Part shown: piece after piece, positions 17,051 through 25,882 of the stretch | Layout of the letters: the number at the start of each line of letters is the position of its first letter | Numbering within the stretch: position 1 is the stretch's first letter | Assembly (NCBI RefSeq): GCF_001045465.1 | Contig: NZ_LFND01000008.1 | Span: 153,218 to 217,217 of the forward strand | DNA from: Chryseobacterium angstadtii | GTDB taxonomy: Bacteria > Bacteroidota > Bacteroidia > Flavobacteriales > Weeksellaceae | Direction: 5' to 3' | DNA length: 64,000 nucleotides | Notes under the pieces: generated by a model | What the model saw: only the letters and a program-made list of their open reading frames with translations | What the model was told of the DNA's origin: nothing | Databases searched by the model: none | Program-made: the position numbers and the translations under genes

Positions 17051-17650
17051 ATGAACTTTTTAGAACAAATGAAAAGAAGGTATACGGTAAAAAAGTATAA
17101 CCCTCAGGTAAAAATCAGTGCAGAAAAGATTTCAGAACTGAAAGAAATTCTTAATTTAAGTCCTTCCTACATCAACAGCCAGCCATGGAATTTTATTTTC
17201 GTGAATATGCCTGAACTTAAAACGCAACTGGCGGAAGTCTCTTATTTTAACAAAGAAAAAGTATTGGAAAGCAGCCATATTATTGTTTTCCAGATGATGA
17301 AAAATCCGGAAGACTTTGAAAGACAAATTGAAGAAAATCTTCCTGAAGGATCTGTCAACTATTACAGAACCATGGTAAAACCGCATGGTGAAGCTGCAGT
17401 TCGTGCATGGATGGGACATCAGGTTTATCTTTCTCTCGGCGTTCTTCTGTCTGCATGTGCCGCTATGGGAATAGATTCCACTCCTATGGAAGGAATTGAA
17501 ACTGAAAAATACGACGGAATTCTGAAAAATGATTCTTATGAAACTCTATTCGCAGTAGCCATAGGAAAAAGAGATGACAGTGACAGCAATCATCCGGAAA
17601 CCACTCCAAAAAGAAGACTGAACCGTGAAATGGTAATTTTAGAGTCTTAA
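17051..17650 (+). CDS. NAD(P)H-dependent nitroreductase family protein
   Basis: 199 residues, FMN-binding nitroreductase fold: 'MKRRYTVKKYNP' (FMN phosphate contact), 'LSPSYINSQPWNFIFV' (S-x-x-N-x-QPW), and 'AMGIDSTPMEGIETEKYD' with the near-invariant P-M-x-G. Closest in layout to NfsB/YfkO-like enzymes that reduce nitro compounds or quinones by two-electron transfer. Its divergence from an HxlR regulator suggests induction by electrophiles. Single gene ending at a shared terminator. Confidence 0.9.
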   Translation: MNFLEQMKRRYTVKKYNPQVKISAEKISELKEILNLSPSYINSQPWNFIFVNMPELKTQLAEVSYFNKEKVLESSHIIVFQMMKNPEDFERQIEENLPEGSVNYYRTMVKPHGEAAVRAWMGHQVYLSLGVLLSACAAMGIDSTPMEGIETEKYDGILKNDSYETLFAVAIGKRDDSDSNHPETTPKRRLNREMVILES

Positions 17651-17676
17651 TAAATGGACGATTTCTTAGTAAAAAT

Positions 17677-17705
17677 AAAAGCTGCTTCTTTCGAAACAGC
17701 TTTTT
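17677..17705. terminator. Bidirectional terminator
   Basis: AAAAGCTG / CAGCTTTT stem with flanking A and T runs, between the convergent nitroreductase and murI genes. Confidence 0.8.
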
Positions 17706-17708
17706 GTA

Positions 17709-18539
17709 TTATAAAACCTTCAGTTCTAAATCTATGGTCTTTCCAAAGAATTTCTTGGAGATTTTCTCAAAGTTTTTCGTAAGATCCGAAAGATAGAAAT
17801 GATAATTGGGTTTGGGATTATTATCATTCAGAAGGTGGTATTTATCCAGAATGATCTTCAGATGGTTGGCCACAATATTAGGTGAATCTATCACTCGGAC
17901 TCTGTTTCCGTAGTACTGTTTGATCTCATCTATTAATAGAGGATAATGGGTACAGCCCAGGATAAGGGTCTCAATATTCTTCAGCTTATTGTTGCTTAAA
18001 TAGTTATAAATAATAGCATGTGTAATCGGATGGTTTTTGAAACCTTCTTCGATCGCCGGAACCAGCAATGGTGTGGCCAGCTCGTCTACTTTAATCCATT
18101 TATTCTGCTTTCTGATGCTTTTTTTGTACAATCCGGAGTTCACAGTCGCTTTTGTAGCAATAACTCCCACATTATTATGGATTTCATAGGCTACTTTTTC
18201 TGCCACAGGATTAATAACATCTATGACAGGAACTTTTCCGTTCACAGACTGCATCACTTCATTCAAAGCATTGGCTGTAGCCGTATTACAGGCAATAACA
18301 ATAGCTTTACAGTTTTGCTGAAGCAGGAAATTGGTGATCTTGGTAGAGTATTCTATAATGGCATCTTTCGATTTTTCACCATACGGAAGGTGTTTGGTAT
18401 CTCCGAAATAGATCAGGTCTTCATGAGGAAGAAGTCTTTTGATCTCTTTGGCTACGGTAAGTCCTCCCACTCCGCTATCGAAAATACCGATGGGCTGGCT
18501 TGGTGAAAGATGTGAATAATCTTGTTTTTTAGTTTTCAA
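17709..18539 (-). CDS. murI: Glutamate racemase
   Basis: 276 residues with a TTG start at 18539. It makes D-glutamate for peptidoglycan. Family motifs: 'IGIFDSGVGGLTVAKEI', 'LIYFGDTKHLPYGEKS', 'VIACNTATANAL' (catalytic Cys, proton relay) and 'TLILGCTHYPLL' (second catalytic Cys). No in-frame ATG exists before the first motif. The frame opens with another TTG at 18560, but that codon is part of the -7 element, so TTG 18539 is chosen. Lies 42 bases after the DUF4139 gene, with its own promoter. Confidence 0.93.
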   Translation of the reverse strand: MKTKKQDYSHLSPSQPIGIFDSGVGGLTVAKEIKRLLPHEDLIYFGDTKHLPYGEKSKDAIIEYSTKITNFLLQQNCKAIVIACNTATANALNEVMQSVNGKVPVIDVINPVAEKVAYEIHNNVGVIATKATVNSGLYKKSIRKQNKWIKVDELATPLLVPAIEEGFKNHPITHAIIYNYLSNNKLKNIETLILGCTHYPLLIDEIKQYYGNRVRVIDSPNIVANHLKIILDKYHLLNDNNPKPNYHFYLSDLTKNFEKISKKFFGKTIDLELKVL

Positions 18540-18557
18540 GTGAGCTGAAATTTTATA

Positions 18558-18565
18558 CAAAAATA
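18558..18565 (-). promoter_or_regulatory. -7 element of murI
   Basis: Minus strand TATTTTTG, 18 bases before the proposed TTG start at 18539. It overlaps the alternative TTG at 18560. Confidence 0.5.
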
Positions 18566-18581
18566 GTGAATAATCGGATAT

Positions 18582-20171
18582 TTAATTAAGATTACCTATT
18601 GAAAAATCTTTCGGATACCTTACTTTATAACTTACCCTGATCTTTTTTGTTTCTGATGAAGAAATTTTAACGTTCCACAATAAGAAGCCTTTCTCTTTAT
18701 CAAATTCTGCATTATCATTTTGAAGAAGCTCGATCTTTACACTGTCATCTTTACTTAAGGGGATCTGATCCCTTATTTCCATATTGATTGCTTCTTTTTT
18801 ATTATTCCGGACTACAAGGTCATAAGTAATGGTTTTTTCCTGATAAGAAGAAAATAATTTTTCGCTGGCTTTATCATTTATCATTTCTTTACGAACACTG
18901 ATTTTCTTATCATCCCCAAGCGTAATACTTATTTTATCATTCGTCTGATTGGGGCTTATCTTTGTTTCACCAACATACATATCTTCAAAAATCACACTGG
19001 CAGAGCCTGAAATGAGATTATATTTATTAAAATCTTTAATATCCGCGACCAGATATGCCGTAGGATTGTATTTTGGAACGGTATAATATTTATATTCAGC
19101 CGGAAGTTTAATCTGTTTTAAGTTGATAAAATGGTCTTCATCATTTGAAAGAATATCATAAGGAATATCTGTGTCAAAACTTACATTCAACTGATTTTCG
19201 TTAATTCTCATTCCATATCCAGTGACAACCACTTCCTCAATTTGCTTAGAAGATACAGTATCTCTATTTCCTGAATAACCCAGGTTTACTCTTTCCTCAT
19301 TTTTATATGAATTCAAAAACCAAGGATTCATTACCGGGGCTTCGTTATTTCTTGAAGATCTTGCATTCACCAAAGAAAGCTTTACCCCCTTCCAGTCGAG
19401 CCCGGTATTCTGTCTTACCTTTGCTTTAAAAGTAATATCCAAAGGCTCTGTAAGTTTATTACCTTTCACTTCATAAAACGGTTCCCAAAAAACATTCTCA
19501 GCCAGATAGCCCAGATCCATTTTTGTATTTCCTCCTTTACTGCTTACCATTTTAAGAATAAGAACCCCATCAGAAAAAGTTTCTTCAGCTTCAGTATTCG
19601 CTTTAAGACGGTTTCTTAACCTTTCCAGCTGCTGTACAGTCTGTGTATATTTTTTATTGATATCAAGCTGCGCTATACTTATTTCATTTCTTTTGGTCTT
19701 ATAATATTCTGTTAGCTGCATCAATTGTGCTACACTCGAAGTATTACTTCCCACTAAAAGACCTTGATTTTTATCTAAAAGTTCCAAGGTTTTCTCATTG
19801 GTCTGCCGCTCAATATTGATTTTCGTACTGAGATTTTCCAAAACGGCAATACTGTCTTTAATTCTTTTACCGTTAGGATTATTATTCTCATAATAGTTCG
19901 AGTTATAGCTGCTACTGTATTGTGCCGAAAGAATTGAAAAATCCTTATTATTCGTATTTATCTGTATTGATTTCTCCACAATTTCATCTGAAATATTGGT
20001 CACCACAATTTCAGAAGTTCCTGCAGGAAACGAAACATTCACAGAGTTTTGGAGTTCGGCAGAAGTCCTGTAAACATTTACAGTATTAACTTTTGCTTTG
20101 GTAAAAATTGGTTTTTGAGAAAAATGTAAGGCACTTAAAAACAGAAAAAGTAACAGTAAGTTTTTCTTCAT
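18582..20171 (-). CDS. DUF4139/DUF4140 family exported protein
   Basis: 529 residues, signal peptide 1-18 (LHFSQ). N-terminal ~100 residues match DUF4140 ('VNTVNVYRTSAELQNSVNVSFPAGTSEIVVTNIS'), then a helical coiled region (~105-200) and a DUF4139 beta domain ('DLGYLAENVFWEPFYEVKG', 'NTGLDWKGVKLSLVNARSSRN', 'ITYDLVVRNNKKEAINMEIRDQIP'). The family is sometimes called mucoidy-inhibitor-like, but its function is unproven. Around residues 308-318 there is a TonB-box/plug-like 'IEEVVVTGYG', unusual for a non-transporter. Confidence 0.85.
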   Translation of the reverse strand: MKKNLLLLFLFLSALHFSQKPIFTKAKVNTVNVYRTSAELQNSVNVSFPAGTSEIVVTNISDEIVEKSIQINTNNKDFSILSAQYSSSYNSNYYENNNPNGKRIKDSIAVLENLSTKINIERQTNEKTLELLDKNQGLLVGSNTSSVAQLMQLTEYYKTKRNEISIAQLDINKKYTQTVQQLERLRNRLKANTEAEETFSDGVLILKMVSSKGGNTKMDLGYLAENVFWEPFYEVKGNKLTEPLDITFKAKVRQNTGLDWKGVKLSLVNARSSRNNEAPVMNPWFLNSYKNEERVNLGYSGNRDTVSSKQIEEVVVTGYGMRINENQLNVSFDTDIPYDILSNDEDHFINLKQIKLPAEYKYYTVPKYNPTAYLVADIKDFNKYNLISGSASVIFEDMYVGETKISPNQTNDKISITLGDDKKISVRKEMINDKASEKLFSSYQEKTITYDLVVRNNKKEAINMEIRDQIPLSKDDSVKIELLQNDNAEFDKEKGFLLWNVKISSSETKKIRVSYKVRYPKDFSIGNLN

Positions 20172-20201
20172 GGTTGATTGTTTTTATTTAAAGTATAATT
20201 T

Positions 20202-20209
20202 CAAATATA
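20202..20209 (-). promoter_or_regulatory. -7 element of the DUF4139 gene
   Basis: Minus strand TATATTTG with TTG 18 bases upstream (20228-20230); 30 bases before the ATG at 20171. Confidence 0.5.
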
Positions 20210-20221
20210 CATTAATAAATG

Positions 20222-21346
20222 CTATACCAAAAATAAATCCGAAGCAATTCCATCTGCCATAAACCAATGTTTTTCCGGGATTTTCAAATGATTTTCCTCG
20301 GTGATTAAAATTCCTTCTTCCAGTTTGGATTTTATTTCCTGGTGAAAATGATCAAGGATCTTATCATTGAATTTACTTTTCAGACTCTCCATATCCACTC
20401 CCCAAATGGTTCTGAGGCCGATCATAATCATTTCATTGAACTGATCTTCCTGCGACAGAATTTCTTCTTCCTTAGCCAAAGTTCCTGCATGAAGCTTTTT
20501 AATATACTGCTGATTGTTGGCTACATTCCAGCTTCTGACATCAAATCCGTTGTAAGAATGGGCAGAAGGACCAATTCCAAGATATTCCTTGTATTTCCAA
20601 TAGGACGAATTGTGTCTTGAATAAAAACCGGGTTTCGCAAAATTGGAAACTTCATAATGTTCAAAACCGTTATCTTTTAAGAAATCAGACAGGTAGTAAA
20701 ACTCTTTATTCTGCTCTTCTTCTCTCGGACTCATAATTTTACCTTTTGAAATCCAGTTTTCCAAAGCTGTTTTCGGTTCAACAGTTAAGGCGTAGGATGA
20801 AATATGGGGAACTTCTAAAGCAATTGTCTTGTTTAAATTTTCTTTCCAGATCTCAAGATTCGAAGTGGGAGAACCATAAATCAGATCTATACTTAAATTT
20901 TCAAATCCAAAATCCTGCGCTCTTTTAATGGAGTCTTCTGCTTCAGAGGCATTGTGTGCCCTGTTCATTAATTTCAGATCTTCCTCAAAAAAACTCTGTG
21001 TCCCGATAGAAAGTCTGTTCACCGGAGATTGAGCCAGCTGTTTTAAGAAATTTTTATCCAGATCATCCGGGTTGGCTTCTAAAGTGACCTCAATATCCTG
21101 ATCAAAACTGAAATATTTCAAAACTTCATCAATAAGAGCATTGATTTCATCTGCCGAAAGGATAGATGGTGTTCCACCTCCAAAATACAGGGATTTCAGA
21201 TTTTTATTCTGCAGTTCATCTTTTCTGAGGCGGATTTCATTCTTCATGGCACTCATCATTTCATCTTTAAAGGTTAAAGAAGTAGAAAAGTGAAAGTTGC
21301 AGTAACTGCACTTCTGTTTGCAGAAAGGGATGTGAATATATATCAT
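20222..21346 (-). CDS. hemW: Radical SAM heme chaperone HemW
   Basis: 374 residues from ATG 21346. 'MIYIHIPFCKQKCSYCNFHF' holds the CxxxCxxC 4Fe-4S/SAM motif plus the extra Cys-adjacent F typical of HemW/HemN. 'YFGGGTPS' (GGGTP), 'VTLEANPDDL' and 'NRLSIGTQSFFEEDLKLMNRAHN' follow. HemW binds and delivers heme; older annotation as oxygen-independent coproporphyrinogen oxidase is probably wrong because the N-terminal HemN segment is absent. The frame extends 10 codons upstream into a terminator hairpin, so ATG 21346 is used. Confidence 0.92.
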   Translation of the reverse strand: MIYIHIPFCKQKCSYCNFHFSTSLTFKDEMMSAMKNEIRLRKDELQNKNLKSLYFGGGTPSILSADEINALIDEVLKYFSFDQDIEVTLEANPDDLDKNFLKQLAQSPVNRLSIGTQSFFEEDLKLMNRAHNASEAEDSIKRAQDFGFENLSIDLIYGSPTSNLEIWKENLNKTIALEVPHISSYALTVEPKTALENWISKGKIMSPREEEQNKEFYYLSDFLKDNGFEHYEVSNFAKPGFYSRHNSSYWKYKEYLGIGPSAHSYNGFDVRSWNVANNQQYIKKLHAGTLAKEEEILSQEDQFNEMIMIGLRTIWGVDMESLKSKFNDKILDHFHQEIKSKLEEGILITEENHLKIPEKHWFMADGIASDLFLV

Positions 21347-21372
21347 AAAAAAAGCTCTGAAAATTTCAGAGC
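21347..21372 (-). terminator. Terminator of porP/sprF abutting the hemW start
   Basis: Perfect 20-base palindrome AGCTCTGAAATTTCAGAGCT (21353-21372), followed on the minus strand by six T and then the hemW ATG. Confidence 0.75.
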
Positions 21373-21397
21373 TCAAATTTATTTAAATTAAATCATA

Positions 21398-22348
21398 TTA
21401 GTATCTATATCCTCTATGATTAATAAAGTTATCAAAGTTGTAACCTAAGCTGATCATGAAGCTGTTTCCACCATAGGTCTGAATATCAGACATTCCGATG
21501 TTGTAGGTAGCTCCGATCATGAATTTGTTGAATCTTACTTTAACAACCGGTGCTACCTGTAGCTGCTGGCTGTCGAATCTGTTCTGTACCGTTCTGTAGC
21601 TTACTCCGGCAGAGAATGAGTTGATATCATTAAAGAATGTTGCCATTAGGTTATAATCAATCATTCTTGTTGAATTCGTATTCAGGTTGATTAATGCTGA
21701 AGGCGTTACAAAGATATTGTCTGCAAAATGCCAGTTGTAACCTAAGTTTAAGAAGAATTTAATTGGTGAAGGCTCAATTCCGTTTACAATAGCTTTATCG
21801 TTGCTTAGTGCGATATCATTTACGGATACTCCTGCAAAGATATTTCTATAGGTAGCTGCCGCACCAAAGTTGGCATAAGCCATAAAAATATTCCCTTCTT
21901 TACCAATCAACAATGGATCGTAACCATCTTCAACATTCACTGAAGTATAGTCGAAGTTCATATTATAAAATGAAACACTTGTACCGAAAGAGAATTGATC
22001 TTTTCTTTCTCCTTCACTACTTAGTGGAATAAAGTATGAAGCTCCCGCTGTAATACCGCCTGCGGAAATAGGACCGTTACTATCTCTGAAAATAGAAAGC
22101 CCTGCTCCTACTCTGTCGAAAATGTTCCCATTGATTCCTATAGACTGCGTATTTGGAGAATCGCTGAACTTGTCAAATTGTTTGTGGTAATTAGCATTAA
22201 GCTGCACGTAATCGGTCTTTCCGTACTGAGCTGGGTTGAACAGGAATTCACCATCCAAAAGATATTGCTGATAGTATGGTAGTGATTCTTGTGCTTTGTA
22301 TGCATTTGACAAAAGAGCTAAACATACGATAGCATATAGTTTTCTCAT
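21398..22348 (-). CDS. PorP/SprF family T9SS membrane protein
   Basis: 316 residues from ATG 22348; a TTG at 22366 would add six residues and is not needed. Signal peptide MRKLYAIVCLALLSNAYKAQ. The mature N-terminus 'ESLPYYQQYLLDGEFLFNPAQYGKT' is the PorP/SprF hallmark (QY...NPA). The rest is a predicted outer-membrane barrel of alternating strands ending 'SLGYNFDNFINHRGYRY'. PorP/SprF proteins act with T9SS, often for anchoring particular cargo such as SprB adhesins. No adhesin gene is beside it, so it may serve a distant partner. Confidence 0.88.
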   Translation of the reverse strand: MRKLYAIVCLALLSNAYKAQESLPYYQQYLLDGEFLFNPAQYGKTDYVQLNANYHKQFDKFSDSPNTQSIGINGNIFDRVGAGLSIFRDSNGPISAGGITAGASYFIPLSSEGERKDQFSFGTSVSFYNMNFDYTSVNVEDGYDPLLIGKEGNIFMAYANFGAAATYRNIFAGVSVNDIALSNDKAIVNGIEPSPIKFFLNLGYNWHFADNIFVTPSALINLNTNSTRMIDYNLMATFFNDINSFSAGVSYRTVQNRFDSQQLQVAPVVKVRFNKFMIGATYNIGMSDIQTYGGNSFMISLGYNFDNFINHRGYRY

Positions 22349-22371
22349 AACAAATCTTGATTTCAATTCAA

Positions 22372-22379
22372 CAAATATA
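22372..22379 (-). promoter_or_regulatory. -7 element of porP/sprF
   Basis: Minus strand TATATTTG, 23 bases before the ATG at 22348. Confidence 0.5.
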
Positions 22380-22399
22380 AAAAAATTCTCAATATATTT

Positions 22400-23473
22400 T
22401 TAGTTTTCTAAATAATTTCTCCATTTTTTTACGGCATCCGCCATATCTTTCGGCATTGGGCTCTCAAAATACAATTCCTTTCTTGTGGTAGGGTGGATAA
22501 ACCCTAATGTATGAGCATGAAGTGCATGCCTCGGAAGAATCTCAAAAACATTTTTTATAAACTGCTTATACTTAGGAAGATTCACTCCTCTGAGAGGGAT
22601 ATTTCCTTCATATCTTTCGTCATTAAATAAAGTATGCCCAATATGTTTGAAATGAGCCCGGATCTGGTGCGTTCTTCCCGTTTCGAGCTTACATTCTACC
22701 CAGGTCATGTATTTAAAACGTTCCAATACCTTATAATGAGTCACGGCATGCTTTCCATGACTTCCGTCTTCATATACGGACATCTGCATTCTGTTTTTTG
22801 GATGCCTTCCGATATGTCCTCTGATGGTTCCTTCCTCTTCCTGAGGATTTCCCCAGACAAAAGCCCAATATAATCTTTTGGTGGTTCTGTTGAAAAACTG
22901 TTTGGCCAGGAAGCTCAATGCGTATTCATTCTTTGCAATCACCAGAAGTCCCGAAGTATCTTTATCAATCCTGTGAACAAGCCCTACTCTGTCCAGATCA
23001 GATTTCTGACCGTTCTTTTCAAAGTGGAAAGCCAGTGCATTCACCAGCGTTTTATCCCAGTTTCCATGTCCAGGATGTACTACCATTCCCGGTTCTTTAT
23101 CTACCACCACAAGATCATCATCTTCATACACAATATTGATAGGAATATCCTGAGGAACAATTACATTTTGTCTTGGCGGATGAGCAAGAAGCACGGAAAT
23201 CTGATCGCCAGGTTTCACACGGTAATTCTGTTTCACCGCAACTCCGTTTACCACCACATTTCCCGCCCTGCAGGTCTGTGAAATTTTATTTCTTGAAGAA
23301 TTCTGTCTGTATATTTGCAGGAACTTGTCTATCCTTAGAGTCTCCTGATTTCTGTCCACCGTGATATTAAGATGCTCGTACAAACCTTTATTTTCCTCAT
23401 CCATATCAATATTCTCGATACTATCGGACTCTAATAATTCTTCATCTAAAAAATCGTCGTTATCTTCTGCCAT
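22400..23473 (-). CDS. RluA-family pseudouridine synthase (RluD-like)
   Basis: 357 residues from ATG 23473. An acidic N-terminal ~35 residues is followed by an S4 domain ('LRIDKFLQIYRQNSSRNKISQTCRAGNVVVNGV') and the catalytic RluA domain with 'GLVHRIDKDTSGLLVIAKN' (HRxDxxTSG, catalytic Asp). 'ETGRTHQIRAHFKHIGH' is the second conserved motif. The S4-plus-RluA layout fits RluD, which modifies 23S rRNA helix 69. It lies 73 bases downstream of the PASTA gene on the same strand and is probably co-transcribed. Confidence 0.9.
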   Translation of the reverse strand: MAEDNDDFLDEELLESDSIENIDMDEENKGLYEHLNITVDRNQETLRIDKFLQIYRQNSSRNKISQTCRAGNVVVNGVAVKQNYRVKPGDQISVLLAHPPRQNVIVPQDIPINIVYEDDDLVVVDKEPGMVVHPGHGNWDKTLVNALAFHFEKNGQKSDLDRVGLVHRIDKDTSGLLVIAKNEYALSFLAKQFFNRTTKRLYWAFVWGNPQEEEGTIRGHIGRHPKNRMQMSVYEDGSHGKHAVTHYKVLERFKYMTWVECKLETGRTHQIRAHFKHIGHTLFNDERYEGNIPLRGVNLPKYKQFIKNVFEILPRHALHAHTLGFIHPTTRKELYFESPMPKDMADAVKKWRNYLEN

Positions 23474-23546
23474 TGTTTTATCTTTTTTACACAAAAGGCC
23501 CCAACATTTTGCAGTTGAAGCCTATATATTATATAATAACGTGTTG

Positions 23547-24644
23547 TTATTCTACTACTACTTTTTTAGCCTTTGGTTTTTGGGCCGGCTGCTGTTGAGC
23601 CGTATTTCCGGTCGTCGCTGGTTTATTTCCTGAACCCTGGCTGCTTAATGCAGTAGATTTAGGCTTTTCTGCTCCCGCTCCTGCAGGTTTAACTCCGGTA
23701 GACGTAGTGGTCTTCGGCTGTTCCGGTTTGAATACTTCCGGTTTAGGAACTTCTTTTTTAGGTACCGGTGCTGCTGCAGGCGGATCAAAGCTTGGTTCCG
23801 GACGGCTTACTTCGTCGTAATGTACCGGCGGCAGTGAAGTATCTACTTTCATTCGGTAGATAGAGTTCAGCTGTTCTACTTTAGCCCGAAGCTCGGCAGG
23901 AGTTCTCTTACTTGCCCAAAGGTCGATCTGCATTCCCTGATCTCTTACATCTCCTGAAGCGGGATCCTGATAATAAATAATATCAGATTCATCCTTACTT
24001 CCGTCTTCATGCTCTACAAGACCTACCTCAAACATACTTTTAGCGATAACTGCTCTCGCTTCTTTTACCGAAAGTCCTACCACACTTGGAATAGAGATAT
24101 TTCTCATAGGTCCTGAACCTACCACCACATCAATCACAGAGAATCTTGGAAGACGTGATCCCGGATTCACCGCATTACCTTTATATAATACTCTTAAAAG
24201 AGCATCTTTCTGAATACTTGGTTCGTAAATGGTATCTCCGATTTTAAGACCCACCTGATCCAGTCTCTGGAAAGCCAGTCCTGAATATTTATTGATTACA
24301 TCCGGAACAGTAATAGGAGCCCATGTTCTTGGGTTCACTACAATTCTCACCAATGATCCCGGTTTTACACGGGAACTGGATAACGGGTGCATCTTTAAAA
24401 CCTGAAAAGGCTTAAACTTAGGATTATATTCTGCACTGTCTACTTCATATTCCAATCCCGTATCTTCCAATATTTTTACGGCATCATAAACCGATTTGTT
24501 GATAACATTAGGTACAGGAATTTCCTGACCGTGATTGGTATGGTATTCCAGCCAACGGAAAGTAAGCCACACCAACCCCACAAAAACACCGATGGCGACT
24601 ACTAAATTCAGTAAAACTTTCCAGTTGAAAAGTGATTTAAGCAT
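23547..24644 (-). CDS. PASTA-domain membrane protein
   Basis: 365 residues. One membrane helix near the N-terminus ('VLLNLVVAIGVFVGLVWLTF', ~10-29) and then three PASTA repeats: ~40-110 ('PVPNVINKSVYDAVKILEDTGL'), ~112-182 ('TVPDVINKYSGLAFQRLDQVGL') and ~185-255 ('SIPSVVGLSVKEARAVIAKSMF'). The ~100-residue tail is Pro/Lys/Thr-rich and probably disordered. PASTA domains bind peptidoglycan fragments, but no kinase or transpeptidase domain is attached here. ddl lies divergently, a cell-wall context. Confidence 0.9.
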   Translation of the reverse strand: MLKSLFNWKVLLNLVVAIGVFVGLVWLTFRWLEYHTNHGQEIPVPNVINKSVYDAVKILEDTGLEYEVDSAEYNPKFKPFQVLKMHPLSSSRVKPGSLVRIVVNPRTWAPITVPDVINKYSGLAFQRLDQVGLKIGDTIYEPSIQKDALLRVLYKGNAVNPGSRLPRFSVIDVVVGSGPMRNISIPSVVGLSVKEARAVIAKSMFEVGLVEHEDGSKDESDIIYYQDPASGDVRDQGMQIDLWASKRTPAELRAKVEQLNSIYRMKVDTSLPPVHYDEVSRPEPSFDPPAAAPVPKKEVPKPEVFKPEQPKTTTSTGVKPAGAGAEKPKSTALSSQGSGNKPATTGNTAQQQPAQKPKAKKVVVE

Positions 24645-24670
24645 ACTTAAAAATACTTTAATTATAACGG

Positions 24671-24678
24671 CAAATATA
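24671..24678 (-). promoter_or_regulatory. -7 element of the PASTA-rluD unit
   Basis: Minus strand TATATTTG, 26 bases before the ATG at 24644. Confidence 0.5.
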
Positions 24679-24767
24679 GCTAATAATTTTAAATGTACTT
24701 TTATTTAACACAATTCATTTCAATTTTAAAATTTCTGAAATTCCCTTATTGCATTACATAAAATGAT

Positions 24768-24775
24768 TAAATTTG
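24768..24775 (+). promoter_or_regulatory. -7 element of ddl
   Basis: TAAATTTG with TTG 16 bases upstream (24749-24751). It lies inside the longer ORF that begins at 24763, which supports a later start for ddl. Confidence 0.45.
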
Positions 24776-24798
24776 CCTTAATTGATACTATAATGGTT

Positions 24799-25782
24799 AT
24801 GAGCAAAAAAAGAGTTGCCGTTGTCATGGGAGGCTATTCAGATGAATATGTGGTTTCCTTAAAAAGCGGACAGTTGATCTACGATTCTCTGGACAGAAAT
24901 TTATATGACGTTTATAAAGTGGTGATCCTTAAAAACGAATGGTATTTTTTAGGGGAAAACGACAGGAAATATGAAATCAACCGCGGAGATTTTTCAGTAA
25001 CATTAGATAATAATGAACCGCTGAAATTCGATGTTTGTTTCAACATTATCCACGGAACACCCGGTGAAAATGGAATTCTTCAGGCCTATTGGGATGCCAT
25101 AGGACAAAAATATACAGGATGTGACTTCTATCAGAGTGCATTAACCTTCAATAAAAAAGACACCTTAGCCGTATTGTCGAAATATGGAATTCCTTCTGCC
25201 AAGAGCATTTATTTAAGAAAAGGAGAAGATATCAATACGGATGAGATCGTTGAAAGCTTAGGTCTTCCGGTTTTCGTTAAGCCTAATCAGTCCGGATCCT
25301 CTCTGGGCATCTCAAAAGTAAAGGAAAAATCAGAATTGATGGCCGCTACAGAAATAGCGTTCAAAGAGGATGATGAAATTCTGATCGAAAGCTTCCTGGA
25401 CGGAATGGAAGTGTCTGTAGGCGTGATCGATTTCAAAGGAGAAACCATTGTTTTAGGAATTACAGAAATTGTCCCGACCAATGAATTCTTTGATTATGAG
25501 GCTAAATACGAAGGAGCTTCAGAGGAAATTACCCCTGCAAGAATAGATGATGCCACAAGAATCCGCGTAGAGGAAATTTCAAAAAGAGCCTACAACTCTC
25601 TTGGCATGAGCGGTTTTTCAAGAAGTGAATTCATCCTTATGGACGGCATTCCTTATATGCTTGAAATGAATACCAATCCGGGATTCTCCCCTGCCAGTAT
25701 TCTTCCTCAGCAGGCAACCCATTATGGGATCTCCATCACAGACCTGTGTGGAAACGAAGTAGAAAAAGCATTGAATAAATAA
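24799..25782 (+). CDS. ddl: D-alanine--D-alanine ligase
   Basis: 327 residues from ATG 24799. ATP-grasp ligase joining two D-Ala for peptidoglycan. Motifs: 'VAVVMGGYSDEYVVSLKSG' (N-lobe), 'IIHGTPGENGILQAYWD' (HGxxGEdG), 'PVFVKPNQSGSSLGISKV' (ATP-grasp Lys loop), 'GFSRSEFI' and 'LEMNTNPGFSPASILPQQA' (NTNPG, metal binding). Earlier ATGs at 24763 and 24793 are in frame; 24763 precedes the -7 element and is unlikely. The family's usual S-x-E-xx-S (SAEHEVS) reads SDEYVVS here. Confidence 0.95.
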   Translation: MSKKRVAVVMGGYSDEYVVSLKSGQLIYDSLDRNLYDVYKVVILKNEWYFLGENDRKYEINRGDFSVTLDNNEPLKFDVCFNIIHGTPGENGILQAYWDAIGQKYTGCDFYQSALTFNKKDTLAVLSKYGIPSAKSIYLRKGEDINTDEIVESLGLPVFVKPNQSGSSLGISKVKEKSELMAATEIAFKEDDEILIESFLDGMEVSVGVIDFKGETIVLGITEIVPTNEFFDYEAKYEGASEEITPARIDDATRIRVEEISKRAYNSLGMSGFSRSEFILMDGIPYMLEMNTNPGFSPASILPQQATHYGISITDLCGNEVEKALNK

Positions 25783-25787
25783 TAATA

Positions 25788-25822
25788 GAAGTTAGAAATT
25801 AGAGGTTAGAAGTGAGTTGTGG
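25788..25822 (+). repeat. Heptamer array GARRTTA
   Basis: GAAGTTA, GAAATTA, GAGGTTA, GAAGTGA in strict 7-base phase, then a weaker GTTGTGG. Starts six bases after the ddl stop. Confidence 0.7.
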
Positions 25823-25882
25823 CAGGAAAACGGAGGTTTGAAGATGGGAGAAAATCCAGTGAGCAGTATCACCAGATCCCAA

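Noticed and set aside
18018..18506. 162-codon plus-strand frame opposite murI
   Set aside because: Antisense of the conserved MurI motifs; no promoter and no recognisable protein.
24763..24798. Earlier ATG of ddl
   Set aside because: It precedes and overlaps the TAAATTTG -7 box; the family N-terminus starts at MSKKRVAVVMGG.
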